DNA from: Thermomonas sp.
GTDB taxonomy: Bacteria; Pseudomonadota; Gammaproteobacteria; Xanthomonadales; Xanthomonadaceae
Length of the DNA stretch: 64,000 bases
Direction: 5' to 3'
Assembly (NCBI GenBank): GCA_020692565.1
Contig: JAIMKJ010000001.1
Location: 62,770-126,769 of the forward strand
Numbering within the stretch: position 1 is the stretch's first letter; each line of letters starts with the position of its first letter. Both the position numbers and the translations under genes were made by a program. Below are positions 55,193-64,000 of the stretch, piece by piece. A model generated the notes under the pieces. The model was given only the letters and a program-made list of their open reading frames with translations. It was not told where the DNA came from and ran no database searches.

Positions 55193-55891
55193 TCAGAAAC
55201 CGCCGCGTGCGATGAACATGCGCAGGATGGCGACGGCGTCGGCAGCGACTTCCGATGCGCTCTGGGTGGCGTCGATCACGCGGACGCGGTCGGGCGCCAT
55301 GCGCGCGCGGTCGAGGAAGGCGCGACGCACCTTCTCGAAGAAATCGTCGCGTTCGCGCTCGATGCGGTCCGGGCCTTGGCCGCCGAACGCCAGATCGCGG
55401 CCGCGGGTGCGTTCGCGGCCCTGGGCGACGCCAAGATCCAGCAGCAGGGTCAAACCGGGCTGGAGGCCGACCACGCGCTGTTCGAGTTCGGCGATGAACA
55501 CCGGATCGATGCCGCGACCGCCGCCCTGATAGGCATAACTGGAATCGGTGAAGCGGTCGCTGATCACCCAGGCACCGCGCTCCAGCGCGGGGCGGATGGT
55601 CTCGCGCACGTGCTGCGCGCGCGCGGCGAACATCAGCAGCAGCTCGGTTTCGGCGGTGGGCGGTTCGTGCTGCACACCATCGACGGCCACGTTGAGCAGC
55701 AGATCGCGGATCCGTTCGGCCAGTGGCGTGCCGCCGGGCTCGCGGGTCGACACCACGTCATGCCCGGCCTGCTGCAAGGCATCGCGCAACGCGTTGAGCA
55801 CCGTGGTCTTGCCCGCGCCTTCGCCGCCTTCCAGCGAGACGAAATGCGGATGACGTTCAAGAGGATTCGCAGCGACGACGGTGTCGGTCAT
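55193..55891 (-). CDS. tmk: Thymidylate kinase
   Basis: Phosphorylates dTMP to dTDP. 232 residues, ATG at 55889-55891 overlapping the mltG stop (ATGA). P-loop FVSLEGGEGAGKTTVLNAL (about residues 17-35), then the DR motif ISDRFTDSSYAYQGGGRGID, and the LID region RERTRGRDLAFGGQGPDRIE. Substrate-site STREPGGTPLAERIRDLLL is typical. The length is normal. It is part of the mltG-tmk-holB-pilZ block. Confidence 0.97.
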   Translation of the reverse strand: MTDTVVAANPLERHPHFVSLEGGEGAGKTTVLNALRDALQQAGHDVVSTREPGGTPLAERIRDLLLNVAVDGVQHEPPTAETELLLMFAARAQHVRETIRPALERGAWVISDRFTDSSYAYQGGGRGIDPVFIAELEQRVVGLQPGLTLLLDLGVAQGRERTRGRDLAFGGQGPDRIERERDDFFEKVRRAFLDRARMAPDRVRVIDATQSASEVAADAVAILRMFIARGGF

Positions 55892-56955
55892 TGCGCGCGC
55901 GCCTGCTGTGCGCGGTAACGCTTGACGTATTCCACCACCGCGACCTGATGTTCGGCGTAGGTCTTCGAGAACACGTGGCGGCCGCTGCCGTCGCCCACAG
56001 CGACGAAGAACAGCGCGTCGCCCGGTGCGGGACGCGCAGTGGCCTGCAGCGCGTCGCGGCCGGGCATGGCGATGGGCGTCGGTGGCAGGCCATCGCGGGT
56101 GTAGGTGTTGTAGGGCGTGTCGGTGCGCAGGTCGGTCCTGCGGATGTTGCCGGTGTAGGCGCTGCCCATGCCGTAGATGACCGTGGGATCGGTTTCCAGC
56201 CGCATCGGTATCTTCAGGCGACGCAGGAACAGGCCGGCGATCTGCGGGCGTTCGCTGGCGATACCGGTTTCCTTCTCGACGATGGACGCCAGGATCAGCA
56301 TTTCGTACGGCGTCTTGAGCGGCAGATCCTGGTCGCGCCCGTCCCAGGCTTCGGTCAGCGCCTTCTCCATCGCCGTGGCCGCGCGCTTGAGTACGTCGAG
56401 ATCACTGTCGTTGCGGGTATAGAGATAGGTCTCGGGCAGGAAGCGGCCTTCCGGATGCTGCGCACCCAGACCGAGCGCGCGCATCAGCGCCGCATTGTCG
56501 AGATCGGCGGTCTTCTGCAGCAACGGCGTGGCCTTCGCCAACGCTGCGCGCAGTTCGCGGATGTTCCAGCCTTCGACGATCGTGAAACGGTAATTGATGA
56601 CCTTGCCGTCGCGCATCCGCGTCAGCAGATCGCGCGGGGTCATGCCGGGTTCCAGCGCGTATTCGCCGATCTGGATTTTGCCCGCGGCGCCCATCTGTCT
56701 GGCCAGCGCACGCCATTCGAGGTCGCGGGTCTCGATGCCCAGTTCGCCCAGCTTGCGCAGCACCTTCGGCAGCGAATCGCCGGACGCGACCATCACGCTG
56801 TCGCCCGGCTCGATCCCGGCGATGGCGGCGTCGGCGAAACCGAGGAAGCGCTGATACGCCACCACACCGAGCGCGCCGGCAGCGACCACGGCCAGCGTCA
56901 GCAACAGCAGCGCGAGCATGCCGATGCGGAGTTTTTTCCTGGGAGCTGGACTCAC
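55888..56955 (-). CDS. mltG: Endolytic murein transglycosylase
   Basis: Cuts nascent glycan strands at the inner membrane and helps end chain growth. 355 residues from GTG 56953-56955, which overlaps the pabC stop. One N-terminal membrane helix (LRIGMLALLLLTLAVVAAGA). The YceG-like domain has RFLPETYLYTRNDSDLDVLK, YEMLILASIVEKETGIASER with the catalytic Glu in SIVEKET, and IPMRLETDPTVIYGMG, TPYNTYTRDGLPPTPIAMPG near the end. Length and layout are normal for the family. Confidence 0.96.
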   Translation of the reverse strand: MSPAPRKKLRIGMLALLLLTLAVVAAGALGVVAYQRFLGFADAAIAGIEPGDSVMVASGDSLPKVLRKLGELGIETRDLEWRALARQMGAAGKIQIGEYALEPGMTPRDLLTRMRDGKVINYRFTIVEGWNIRELRAALAKATPLLQKTADLDNAALMRALGLGAQHPEGRFLPETYLYTRNDSDLDVLKRAATAMEKALTEAWDGRDQDLPLKTPYEMLILASIVEKETGIASERPQIAGLFLRRLKIPMRLETDPTVIYGMGSAYTGNIRRTDLRTDTPYNTYTRDGLPPTPIAMPGRDALQATARPAPGDALFFVAVGDGSGRHVFSKTYAEHQVAVVEYVKRYRAQQARAQ

Positions 56956-57836
56956 GGAGCGTCCTCGTGCTGTGCGGTGTTGGTTGGAACGGGTTGGATT
57001 GGAACGAAGTCGGAGGCGTTGTCGAAGGCCGGATGCGCCGCGGCGAGCCGCCTGCGCGCATCGGCGACCGCGGGATGCGGCGACCACGTACGGTCGCCCA
57101 GCCGGGCCACCGGCAGGATACCGCGCACCGCGTTGCTCAGAACCACCGCGTCGGCGGTTTCCACATCGCGCACGCTCAGGCGACGCTCGCCGGCGGCGAA
57201 AGCGCGCAGCGCCCAACTGCGGCAGACCCCGGCGATCCCGCACTGATCCAGCGGCGGCGTCCACCAGCGCCCCTCGCGCAGGACGAACAGATTGGCGGCG
57301 GTCGCGGCGATGACGTGGCCCTCGGTGTCCAGCATCAGGCCTTCGTCGATGTCCGGATCGCACCACTCGGCGCGGGCCATGATCTGTTCCAGCCGATTGC
57401 AGTGTTTGAGGCCCGCCAGCAGCGGCTGCCGCGCCAGGCGCGTCTCGCACCAGCGCAACACCAGGCCGCCCGGCCGCATCGGCGGCGGCAGCGTGGACAC
57501 GGCCAGCATCCACACCGGCGGCGCGTCGGGCGACGGCGCGTAGGCGCGCCCGCCGCTGCCGCGGGTGATGATCAGTTTCACCACCGCATCGCGATGCAAC
57601 GACAGCCAGTCGTGCAGTTCGGTGTCGATGCATTCGGCCGACGGCAGCGCGATCCGCAGCCGCGCCGTGCCCAGCACGAGCCGGGCGCGGTGGCCCGGCC
57701 ACCACGGAATGACGCCACCGACCGCGCGCATGGTCTCGAACACACCGTCGCCGTAGGCGAAGCCGCGACCGGCGGCGAGCACGCTGTCGGCGCCTTGGGC
57801 CACGCGCGCTTCGCCGACGAACAGGCGCGCGTTCAC
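56952..57836 (-). CDS. pabC: Aminodeoxychorismate lyase
   Basis: Makes p-aminobenzoate from 4-amino-4-deoxychorismate for folate synthesis. 294 residues, ATG 57834-57836 overlapping the pabB stop (ATGA). PLP-dependent fold-type IV: AAGRGFAYGDGVFETMRAVG near residue 22, the PLP Lys in LLAGLKHCNRLEQIMARAEW (about residue 148), the later EGLMLDTEGHVIAATAANLF and the SNAVRGILPVARL segment. It follows pabB directly, which matches the pathway order. Confidence 0.94.
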   Translation of the reverse strand: MNARLFVGEARVAQGADSVLAAGRGFAYGDGVFETMRAVGGVIPWWPGHRARLVLGTARLRIALPSAECIDTELHDWLSLHRDAVVKLIITRGSGGRAYAPSPDAPPVWMLAVSTLPPPMRPGGLVLRWCETRLARQPLLAGLKHCNRLEQIMARAEWCDPDIDEGLMLDTEGHVIAATAANLFVLREGRWWTPPLDQCGIAGVCRSWALRAFAAGERRLSVRDVETADAVVLSNAVRGILPVARLGDRTWSPHPAVADARRRLAAAHPAFDNASDFVPIQPVPTNTAQHEDAP

Positions 57837-59251
57837 GACCCGGCTCCCAGCGCCTTGAGCAGGCCGCGGGCCTTGGCGCGGGTTTCGTCGAGTTCGCGCT
57901 GCGGGTCGGAGTCGGCGACGATGCCGGCGCCGGTGCGGAAGCGCAGCCGGCTGCCATCCGGCGCGTTTCCTTCACGCATGTCCGTTTCGAGTTCCGCACT
58001 GCGGATCAGGATGTTGAGATCGAGGTCACCGTCGCGATTGAGCCAGCCGAAGGCACCGGTGTAAGCGCCGCGGCCGGTGCCTTCCAGCTCGGCGATGATC
58101 TGCATGCAGCGCACTTTCGGGCAACCGGTGATCGTGCCGCCGGGAAACACCGCGCGGATGGTGTCGCCGGGCGTGGCGTCGTCGCGCAGCCGGCCGCGCA
58201 CGTTGCTGACGATGTGATGCACGTGCGAATAACTTTCGACCGTCATCAGCTCATCGACTTCGACGCTGCCCGGCGCACAGATGCGGCCGAGGTCGTTGCG
58301 TTCGAGATCGATCAGCATGACGTGCTCGGCGCGTTCTTTCGGATGGCCGACCAGTTCGCGGATGCGCGCCGCGTCGTCGTCGCCGTCGAAGCGCGGGCGG
58401 GTACCGGCGATCGGCCTGGTTTCGACCACGTCGCCGCGCACCGATACCAGTCGTTCCGGCGAAGAACTCACGATCGCCCATGCAGTCTTCGCGTCGCCGT
58501 TCGCGGTCTCGCCGACGAACAGGCCCGCGAACGGCGCCGGACTGGCCGCACGAAGACGCGCGTACAGCAACGCGGGTTCGAGCGGCTGCGCGAAGCGCGC
58601 GCGCCACGCGCGCGAAAGATTCACCTGGAACACGTCGCCGGCCGCGAGGTAGTCGAGAATGCGCGACACGCCGTCGGTGAACGCGCCGGGCGCATCGTCT
58701 TCCAGCGACTCGGGCGCGCCCCACGCCGGCAGCGATGCTGGATCGGGCATCGCGAGATCTTCGAGAATGCCGTCCAGCATCGCCTCAGCGCCGAGTTCGG
58801 CCACCGCGAAGCACTCGCCGGTCGCGTGATCGCGCAGCACCGCCGCCGGACAGCGCAGCGCCAGCGCCACCGGCACTGCGCCCTCGGCCTGCGGCAGACG
58901 CAGCACCGGCTCCACCTGCGCGGCGAATTCGTAGCCGAAGTACAGCGCCCATCCGCCGCGGAACGGCCAGCGCGGCTCTTCGCGCGACGTGCGCAGCGCG
59001 CCCCAGCACGCGTCGAGCAGCGCAAGAAAATCGTCGCCCAGGTCATCGCCGTCATGGTCGCGCACGCGGCCGTCGGGATCGAGACGCAGACGTTCGCCGC
59101 TGGCGGCCAGCAGCAGATCCCACCGTCCCTGCGCATGCCCCGCATGCAGCGACGACGACGTCGATTGCAGCAACAGCGGGTAGCGCGCGGGTGCCAGGCG
59201 ATGCAGGCGCAGCAGATCGCTGTCCGCAGGCAGCGCGCGGGTGACGATCAT
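57833..59251 (-). CDS. pabB: Aminodeoxychorismate synthase component I
   Basis: Aminates chorismate (with PabA) in the p-aminobenzoate pathway. 472 residues, ATG 59249-59251. Chorismate-binding fold: VNLSRAWRARFAQPLEPALL, SSSPERLVSVRGDVVETRPI, ERAEHVMLIDLERNDLGRIC and FPGGTITGCPKVRCMQIIAE. Like other xanthomonad copies it has a distinct N-terminal segment of about 170 residues. The amidotransferase pabA is not in the window. Gene order pabB-pabC-mltG-tmk-holB-pilZ is tightly packed and probably one transcript. Confidence 0.93.
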   Translation of the reverse strand: MIVTRALPADSDLLRLHRLAPARYPLLLQSTSSSLHAGHAQGRWDLLLAASGERLRLDPDGRVRDHDGDDLGDDFLALLDACWGALRTSREEPRWPFRGGWALYFGYEFAAQVEPVLRLPQAEGAVPVALALRCPAAVLRDHATGECFAVAELGAEAMLDGILEDLAMPDPASLPAWGAPESLEDDAPGAFTDGVSRILDYLAAGDVFQVNLSRAWRARFAQPLEPALLYARLRAASPAPFAGLFVGETANGDAKTAWAIVSSSPERLVSVRGDVVETRPIAGTRPRFDGDDDAARIRELVGHPKERAEHVMLIDLERNDLGRICAPGSVEVDELMTVESYSHVHHIVSNVRGRLRDDATPGDTIRAVFPGGTITGCPKVRCMQIIAELEGTGRGAYTGAFGWLNRDGDLDLNILIRSAELETDMREGNAPDGSRLRFRTGAGIVADSDPQRELDETRAKARGLLKALGAGS

Positions 59252-59293
59252 GTTCGGAGCCCAGTGAAGCGGATCAAGGACGCGAGGCGCGGA

Positions 59294-60532
59294 TCAGAGA
59301 CGACCGAATACCAGCGTCCCGTTGGTGCCGCCGAAACCGAAGCCGTTCGACACGGCGATATCGATCTTTCGCTCGCGCGCGACGTTCGGCACGTAATCGA
59401 GATCGCAGCCCTCGCCCGGCGTGTCGAGATTGATCGTCGGCGGGATGATGCCGGTGTGCAGGGCCATGATCGAGAAGATCGCCTCCACGCCGCCGGCCGC
59501 GCCGAGCAGATGCCCGGTCATCGACTTGGTCGACGACACCATCGTTTTATAGGCATGGTCGCCGAGCGCGCGTTTGATCGCGCGGGTTTCGGCGACATCG
59601 CCGAGCGGGGTCGAGGTGCCGTGCGCATTGAGATATCCGACCTGATCGGCGTTGATGCCCGCATCGCGGAACGCCGCCGCCATGCAGCGCGCCGGGCCGG
59701 AACCGTCCTCGCTCGGTGCGGTCATGTGGAAGGCGTCGGCACCGGCGCCGAAGCCGCGCAGTTCGCAGTAGATGCGCGCGCCGCGCGCCCTGGCGTGTTC
59801 GTATTCTTCGATCACGAGGATGCCGGCGCCGTCGCCCATCACGAAACCGTCGCGGTCCCGGTCCCACGGACGCGAGGCGCGGGTAGGATCGTCGTTGCGG
59901 GTCGACATGGCCTTCATCGCGCAGAAGCCGCCGATCGAAGTCGGGCTGGTGCCGTGCTCCGCACCGCCGGCGATCATCACGTCGGCATCGCCGTACTGGA
60001 TGGTGCGCATCGCCATGCCGATGGAATGGTTGGCAGTGGCGCAGGCCGACACCGCCGAAAAATTCGGGCCCTGGATGCCGGTCATGAGACTGATCTGGCC
60101 CGGCAGCATATTGATGATGGTGCTGGGGATGTAGAACGGCGACACCTTGCGCGGGCCGCCTTCGTGGAGCTTCACGGTCTGCTGTTCGATGCCGAGGATG
60201 CCGCCGATACCGGAGCCGATCATCGCGCCGATGCGTTCGGCATTGCCGTCGTTCACTTCCAGACCGGCGTCGCGCATCGCCATCAGGCCGGCGGCCACGC
60301 CATAGTGGATGAAAGGATCCATCTTCTTGACGTCTTTCGGCGCCATCCAGTCGGCGGGATCGAAGCCCTTGACCTCGCCGGCGATGCGCGTCGCCATCGC
60401 GGAGGCATCGAAGCCCTTGAGCTCGGCGATGCCGGAACGTCCATTGACGATGCCATCCCAACTGCTGACCAGATCGTTGCCCAGGGGCGAGACGATTCCC
60501 AGACCGGTGACTACGACACGACGCTTCGACAT
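59294..60532 (-). CDS. fabF: 3-oxoacyl-[acyl-carrier-protein] synthase II
   Basis: Elongates acyl-ACP with malonyl-ACP in fatty acid synthesis. 412 residues. Thiolase fold with active-site Cys in GPNFSAVSACATANHSIGMA (about residue 163), His in YLNAHGTSTPLGDVAETRAI (about residue 303) and His in MTGHLLGAAGGVEAIFSIMA (about residue 340). The start MSKRRVVVTGLGIVSPLG and end NGFGFGGTNGTLVFGRL are standard. It lies after acpP with a 324-bp gap and 42 bp before pabB. Confidence 0.97.
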   Translation of the reverse strand: MSKRRVVVTGLGIVSPLGNDLVSSWDGIVNGRSGIAELKGFDASAMATRIAGEVKGFDPADWMAPKDVKKMDPFIHYGVAAGLMAMRDAGLEVNDGNAERIGAMIGSGIGGILGIEQQTVKLHEGGPRKVSPFYIPSTIINMLPGQISLMTGIQGPNFSAVSACATANHSIGMAMRTIQYGDADVMIAGGAEHGTSPTSIGGFCAMKAMSTRNDDPTRASRPWDRDRDGFVMGDGAGILVIEEYEHARARGARIYCELRGFGAGADAFHMTAPSEDGSGPARCMAAAFRDAGINADQVGYLNAHGTSTPLGDVAETRAIKRALGDHAYKTMVSSTKSMTGHLLGAAGGVEAIFSIMALHTGIIPPTINLDTPGEGCDLDYVPNVARERKIDIAVSNGFGFGGTNGTLVFGRL

Positions 60533-60856
60533 GCTGGACTCCTACTCTTCGCTCGACTGAACACGGACGACACGCTGCGCGGACATTGCTAGCGCATACA
60601 TGCGCACGACTTCGTTCAGATCACAATTCGGACTGCTTCGGTACGAACAACTTTCACATGGATCGGTGCATGCGGAACGGTGCATGCGGATGATTCCGTA
60701 CCGCTCGTCCGGCGCTGGCCGCCTGCACCCCGATCGCGCGCATGCGCATGGACGATGGCCGTTTCGCCAGAAACGCGCGGGGCCGCGATGCGGCCCCTGC
60801 GTTGCCCGGACGCGCATGCATCCGGGTGCGTGATCGAGGCGCGATACGCCTTGACC
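60533..60856. other. Intergenic region between acpP and fabF
   Basis: 324 bp, unusually long for this pair. It holds a tandem CGGTGCATGCGGA-type duplication near 60662-60688 and a perfect 8-bp stem, GGGGCCGC (60779-60786), GAT and GCGGCCCC (60790-60797), that may attenuate or stop leftward transcription after acpP. No gene. Confidence 0.5.
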
Positions 60857-61096
60857 TCAGGCCTTGACGTGCGCCTTGATGTAATCGATGGCCTGCTGCA
60901 CCGAGGTGATCTTTTCGGCTTCCTCGTCCGGGATCTCGCACTCGAATTCTTCTTCGAGGGCCATCACCAGTTCAACGGTGTCGAGGGAGTCGGCGCCGAG
61001 ATCGTCAACGAACGATGCGTTGATGGTGACTTCCTCTTCCTTGACGCCAAGCTGTTCGACCACGATTTTCTTGACGCGTTCTTCGATGCTGCTCAT
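60857..61096 (-). CDS. acpP: Acyl carrier protein
   Basis: 79 residues. The phosphopantetheine site is [20 protein letters not shown], with the Ser in DSLD (about residue 37). Very acidic, as expected. Start and length are standard ([20 protein letters not shown]). It carries the growing acyl chain for FabF, FabG, FabH and others. It follows fabG with a 134-bp gap. Confidence 0.98.
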   Translation of the reverse strand: MSSIEERVKKIVVEQLGVKEEEVTINASFVDDLGADSLDTVELVMALEEEFECEIPDEEAEKITSVQQAIDYIKAHVKA

Positions 61097-61230
61097 GGGT
61101 ATTGTGCTCCGGGAGGAATATTGCGGTGGATAGTGTAAGGGAAACCAGGGCCCGAGACAGGTCTGGCGATATCTTTTCGATTCAACAAGTTACTGGAAAT
61201 GACTTCTCCGACGCCGCGCAGGAAAGCGGG

Positions 61231-61992
61231 TCAGGCCATGTACATGCCGCCATTGACGTGCAGGGTTTCGCCGGTGATATAACCGGCGGCGGGCCCGGCC
61301 AGGAAGGCCACGGCGTGGGCGATGTCGGTGGCTTCGCCGAGACGGCCGAGCGCGATCTGCCCGAGCAGACCCTCGCGCGCCGCTTCGGGCATCGCACGGG
61401 TCATGTCGGTGTCGATGAAACCGGGGGCGACGACATTGACGGTGATGCCGCGCGAGCCGATTTCCTTCGCCAGCGATTTGCTGAAGGCGATGATGCCGGC
61501 CTTGGCCGCGGCGTAGTTGGTCTGGCCGGCGTTGCCGGTGACGCCGATGACCGAAGCGATGTTGATGATGCGGCCCTTGCGCGCTTTCATCATGCCGCGC
61601 ATCACCGCTTTGCTGGTGCGATAGACGCTGCTGAGGTTGGTGTCGATGATCGACTGCCACTCCTCGTCCTTCATCCGCATCAACAGGTTGTCGCGGGTGA
61701 TGCCGGCGTTGTTCACCAGGATCGATACCGCGCCGAATTCCTTGGCGATGCCGTCGATCAGCGCGTCCACCGCGGCGGAATCGACCACATCGAGTTTGCG
61801 GCCGTGGCCGCCGAGCGGCGCAAGGCGCTCGCCGATGGCAGCCGCACCGCTGTCGGACGTCGCGGTCCCGATCACGGTCGCGCCCTGCGCGGCGAGCATG
61901 TCGGCGATGGCGGCGCCGATGCCGCGGCTGGCGCCGGTCACCAGCGCGATGTCGCCCTGTAGCGGACAGTAGGTCATGGAATCGGTATTCAT
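61231..61992 (-). CDS. fabG: 3-oxoacyl-[acyl-carrier-protein] reductase
   Basis: NADPH-dependent ketoacyl-ACP reduction. 253 residues from ATG 61990-61992; a second ATG at 61975-61977 is possible. SDR fold: IALVTGASRGIGAAIADMLA (cofactor-binding GxxxGxG), NNAGITRDNLLMRMKDEEWQ, and the catalytic Ser and YxxxK in INIASVIGVTGNAGQTNYAA then AKAGI. The end GYITGETLHVNGGMYMA is standard. Between it and fabH there is no fabD. Confidence 0.97.
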   Translation of the reverse strand: MNTDSMTYCPLQGDIALVTGASRGIGAAIADMLAAQGATVIGTATSDSGAAAIGERLAPLGGHGRKLDVVDSAAVDALIDGIAKEFGAVSILVNNAGITRDNLLMRMKDEEWQSIIDTNLSSVYRTSKAVMRGMMKARKGRIINIASVIGVTGNAGQTNYAAAKAGIIAFSKSLAKEIGSRGITVNVVAPGFIDTDMTRAMPEAAREGLLGQIALGRLGEATDIAHAVAFLAGPAAGYITGETLHVNGGMYMA

Positions 61993-62363
61993 GGCGTTCG
62001 TGGGTTGATGTGCATGGTCCGGCGCGGGCGCTGGACGCGTGGGTCAGCGCAGCGTCGAGCGTGCGCCTTGCCGGCCGGCGGTGCGAGGGACGGAAAGCGG
62101 ATCGGTGCGCATCGCGACGGCGCGCGCGCCCTGTCCCGGCGGGACGGAGGTCGGCATCGGATGCGTCGATGGGGGTGCGCTCACGCGGTCTTCCGGCTCG
62201 AATTCGGTGAGCGATGATACGGGCGAAACCACCGGTCTGTCTGTACGAGGGCGTATGTCGCGGGCCGGGAGCCGCCGCGGAGAACGACGGACAGCCCCGG
62301 ACGCGAAAAACCGTCGCGTATTGCGATCGCGACGGTTTCGTCAATACGCCGTTCGGTGGAGGT
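61993..62363. other. Gap between fabG and fabH where fabD would be expected
   Basis: 371 bp. In the E. coli cluster fabD (about 930 bp) lies between fabH and fabG; here there is no reading frame with a malonyl-transferase GHSLGE motif. The gap holds the fabH terminator near its right end and presumably a promoter for fabG. Confidence 0.6.
62308..62338 (-). terminator. Intrinsic terminator after fabH
   Basis: AAACCGTCGCG (62308-62318), a 9-base loop and CGCGACGGTTT (62328-62338) make a perfect 11-bp stem. Read leftward it is followed by TTTTTCGCG, a T tract after the stem, 26 bp past the fabH stop. It separates fabH from fabG transcription. Confidence 0.85.
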
Positions 62364-63344
62364 TCAGTAGCGCATCAGCGCCGAGCCCCAGGTGAAACCG
62401 CCGCCGAAAGCTTCCAGCAGCACCATCTGGCCGCGCTGGATCCGGCCCGAGCGCACCGCTTCGTCCAGCGCCAGCGGCACCGAGCCGGACGAGGTGTTGC
62501 CGTGGCGGTCGACGGTAACGATCACCCGCTCCATCGGCATGTCCAGGCGTTTCGCGGTCGCTTCGATGATGCGCAGGTTGGCCTGGTGCGGAATCAGCCA
62601 GTCGATGTCGTGACGATCGAGGCCGTTGGCTTCGAGCGTTTCTTCGACCAGCGCATCCAGGGTCTTGACCGCGTGCTTGAAGACATCGCTGCCGGCCATG
62701 TTGATGCGGACGCCGACATTCTTTTCTTCGGGCTTGAAGCCGACGGAGACGCCGACCGGGTTCCACAGCAACTCTTTCTTGCCGCCGTCGGCGTGCAGAT
62801 GGGTGCTGAGGATACCGGTGTCGGTATCGGGCTTGAGCACGACGGCGCCGGCGCCGTCGCCGAACAGCACGCAGGTGGTGCGGTCGTTCCAGTCGATCAT
62901 CCGGGTCAGCGTTTCCGAGCCGACCACCAGCACGTTCTTCGCGGCGCCGGAACGGATGAATTTGTCCGCGACGGTCAGCGCGTAGATGAAGCCCGAACAG
63001 GCGGCGTTGACGTCGAATGCGGCGCAGCCATCCGCGCCAAGACGATGCTGCAGCAGGCAGGCGGTGGACGGGAAGATCAAATCGGGCGTGGTGGTGCCGA
63101 GGACTATGAGATCGAGCTCGGAAGCCTCCACGCCGGCGGCTTCCAGCGCGCGGACCGAGGCGTGATAAGCCAGATCGCAGGTGGTTTCGCCTTCGGCGGC
63201 GATATGACGCTGGCGGATGCCGCTGCGGCTGGTGATCCATTCATCGCTGGTATCGACGAATTTGGACAGGTCGTCGTTGGTGAGGACTTTCTCCGGCAGG
63301 TAGCTGCCGGTGCCCGCGATACGCGCGAAAACTTGGTTGGTCAT
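62364..63344 (-). CDS. fabH: 3-oxoacyl-[acyl-carrier-protein] synthase III
   Basis: Starts fatty acid synthesis by condensing acetyl-CoA with malonyl-ACP. 326 residues. Active-site Cys in [20 protein letters not shown] (about residue 112), His in [20 protein letters not shown] (about residue 252) and Asn in [17 protein letters not shown] (about residue 282). The start [20 protein letters not shown] is standard. It lies 180 bp after rpmF; plsX, which sits between them in E. coli, is not here. Confidence 0.97.
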   Translation of the reverse strand: MTNQVFARIAGTGSYLPEKVLTNDDLSKFVDTSDEWITSRSGIRQRHIAAEGETTCDLAYHASVRALEAAGVEASELDLIVLGTTTPDLIFPSTACLLQHRLGADGCAAFDVNAACSGFIYALTVADKFIRSGAAKNVLVVGSETLTRMIDWNDRTTCVLFGDGAGAVVLKPDTDTGILSTHLHADGGKKELLWNPVGVSVGFKPEEKNVGVRINMAGSDVFKHAVKTLDALVEETLEANGLDRHDIDWLIPHQANLRIIEATAKRLDMPMERVIVTVDRHGNTSSGSVPLALDEAVRSGRIQRGQMVLLEAFGGGFTWGSALMRY

Positions 63345-63497
63345 GCCCGCTGGTTACCTCGTCGCGGCGATGCGGCCGCCAGCGGCCGGATCGCGGAAGA
63401 GCCTGTCCCCGAAACGGCAAATCCAGACCCGGAAAGTAGGACGCGGCCTTTCGGCCGCATCCCTGTGGCGTGCCGGCGGTACCGGCACTGCATCGCA

Positions 63498-63520
63498 CGC
63501 GGCGCCATCATGGCGCCGCG
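63498..63520 (-). terminator. Stem-loop after rpmF
   Basis: CGCGGCGCC, ATCAT and GGCGCCGCG form a perfect 9-bp stem 4 bp from the rpmF stop. A second stem, GCGGCC-TTTC-GGCCGC, lies at 63443-63458. Neither has a T tract, so they may slow or stop transcription only partly before fabH. Confidence 0.5.
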
Positions 63521-63524
63521 AGGA

Positions 63525-63719
63525 TCATTCTTCGTCGACGGCCTTGACCTTGGGCGCGATCACCTGGCGGCCGCGATAGTAGCCGTCCTTGGTGATGTGG
63601 TGACGCAGATGGACTTCGCCCGAGGTCGGGTCGGTCGCCAGCTGCTTGGCGGTCAGGGCATCGTGCGAACGACGCTGGCCACGACGGGAAGGAGTGACGC
63701 GGGATTTCTGCACAGCCAT
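63525..63719 (-). CDS. rpmF: 50S ribosomal protein L32
   Basis: 64 residues from ATG 63717-63719 ([20 protein letters not shown]). The protein keeps the L32 pattern of a basic N-terminus and a middle [20 protein letters not shown]; the zinc Cys pairs of some L32 forms are absent, so this is the Cys-free form. The usual partner yceD lies just upstream. Confidence 0.97.
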   Translation of the reverse strand: MAVQKSRVTPSRRGQRRSHDALTAKQLATDPTSGEVHLRHHITKDGYYRGRQVIAPKVKAVDEE

Positions 63720-63846
63720 GGGATTGCTCCAGCTCGAAACGTAGATAAGTCGGTGAATGTGGGAAATGCGTGGACCACGAAAATTTGCAGCGCGGAAGTC
63801 GTCGGAACCCGGCGGGAACATTGCACGGGTTTTTCTGACGCATTCC

Positions 63847-64000
63847 TCAGGTTTTCTTCAATGACGCCAACGCCGCGAACGGATTGGCGAGCGCCTCTTC
63901 TTCCGGCGGCACCGGCCAGTCGCGCTCGACCGATTCGCTGCCCGGCATCGTCGGCACCAGCGGCACGGCGAGGATCAACTCATCCTCCACCAGCGCTGCG
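63847..64000 (-). CDS. YceD/DUF177 family protein (C-terminal end, 5' part outside window)
   Basis: Only the last 50 codons are visible, ending at the TGA at 63847-63849. The text reads [20 protein letters not shown], then [20 protein letters not shown], the standard end of the YceD (DUF177) protein, which is linked to 23S rRNA synthesis or ribosome assembly in other bacteria. It is 127 bp upstream of rpmF, the usual pairing. Confidence 0.88.
   Translation of the reverse strand, partial: AALVEDELILAVPLVPTMPGSESVERDWPVPPEEEALANPFAALASLKKT

Overview
The window is a high-GC chromosomal segment (roughly two thirds G+C by eye) with closely packed genes on both strands. Gene content and order point to a gammaproteobacterium of the Xanthomonadaceae/Lysobacteraceae group (Lysobacter-like). 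The signs are the yceD-rpmF-fabH...fabG-acpP-fabF-pabB-pabC-mltG-tmk-holB-pilZ block, minCDE behind a GNAT gene, a lysyl-endopeptidase-like secreted protease, an M2 (ACE-like) peptidase and REP-type repeats in genes and intergenic gaps. The genus is inferred; there is no rRNA gene to settle it. I saw no tRNA, rRNA, CRISPR array, integrase or transposase.

Layout. 0-5.6 kb: an exported EF-hand protein (cut by the window edge), two tandem sigma factors with membrane tails, a PAP2-type phosphatase, the N-end-rule transferase bpt and a nuclease-fold lipoprotein. 5.9-8.8 kb: a GAF-GAF-GGDEF-EAL cyclic-di-GMP protein. 9-18.6 kb: a doxX-pirin pair behind an inverted repeat, purT, an SPFH/ribbon-helix-helix/hydrolase operon, a PH-like membrane protein, a VanY-type carboxypeptidase, an FAD oxidoreductase, an AlkA-like glycosylase and a DUF423 protein. 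18.7-22.1 kb: a membrane SRPBCC-like protein and a DesK/DesR-like two-component pair. 22.3-25.3 kb: GNAT-minC-minD-minE and a small HExxH protein, with REP repeats inside minC and after minE. 25.6-27.6 kb: an M2 peptidase split by a single amber codon.

27.7-41.2 kb is the accessory region and the most interesting part. Two very large proteins (winged-helix DNA-binding domain, STAND-type NTPase, one membrane segment, long helical-repeat C-terminus) and the stump of a third are interleaved with small genes. These are three small proteins ending in a DPQ(V/A)(G/S)NDP signature, a stefin-like cystatin, an AidA/PixA-type inclusion-body protein and two homologous XRE-like regulators. The arrangement looks like a duplicated regulator-plus-effector module. 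I infer membrane-tethered regulators that switch on proteins aimed at other, perhaps eukaryotic, organisms; the sequence does not prove this.

41.5-53.3 kb: a Rieske oxygenase, a lysyl-endopeptidase-like protease, an APC permease, a Bcr/CflA exporter, a tandem glycine riboswitch in front of gcvP, and small secreted, lipoprotein and membrane proteins. 53.3-64 kb, all leftward: pilZ, holB, tmk, mltG, pabC, pabB, fabF, acpP, fabG, fabH, rpmF and the end of yceD, covering fatty-acid start and elongation, folate precursor synthesis, cell-wall release and replication. plsX and fabD are not at the places they hold in the E. coli cluster, and a good terminator sits where fabD would be.
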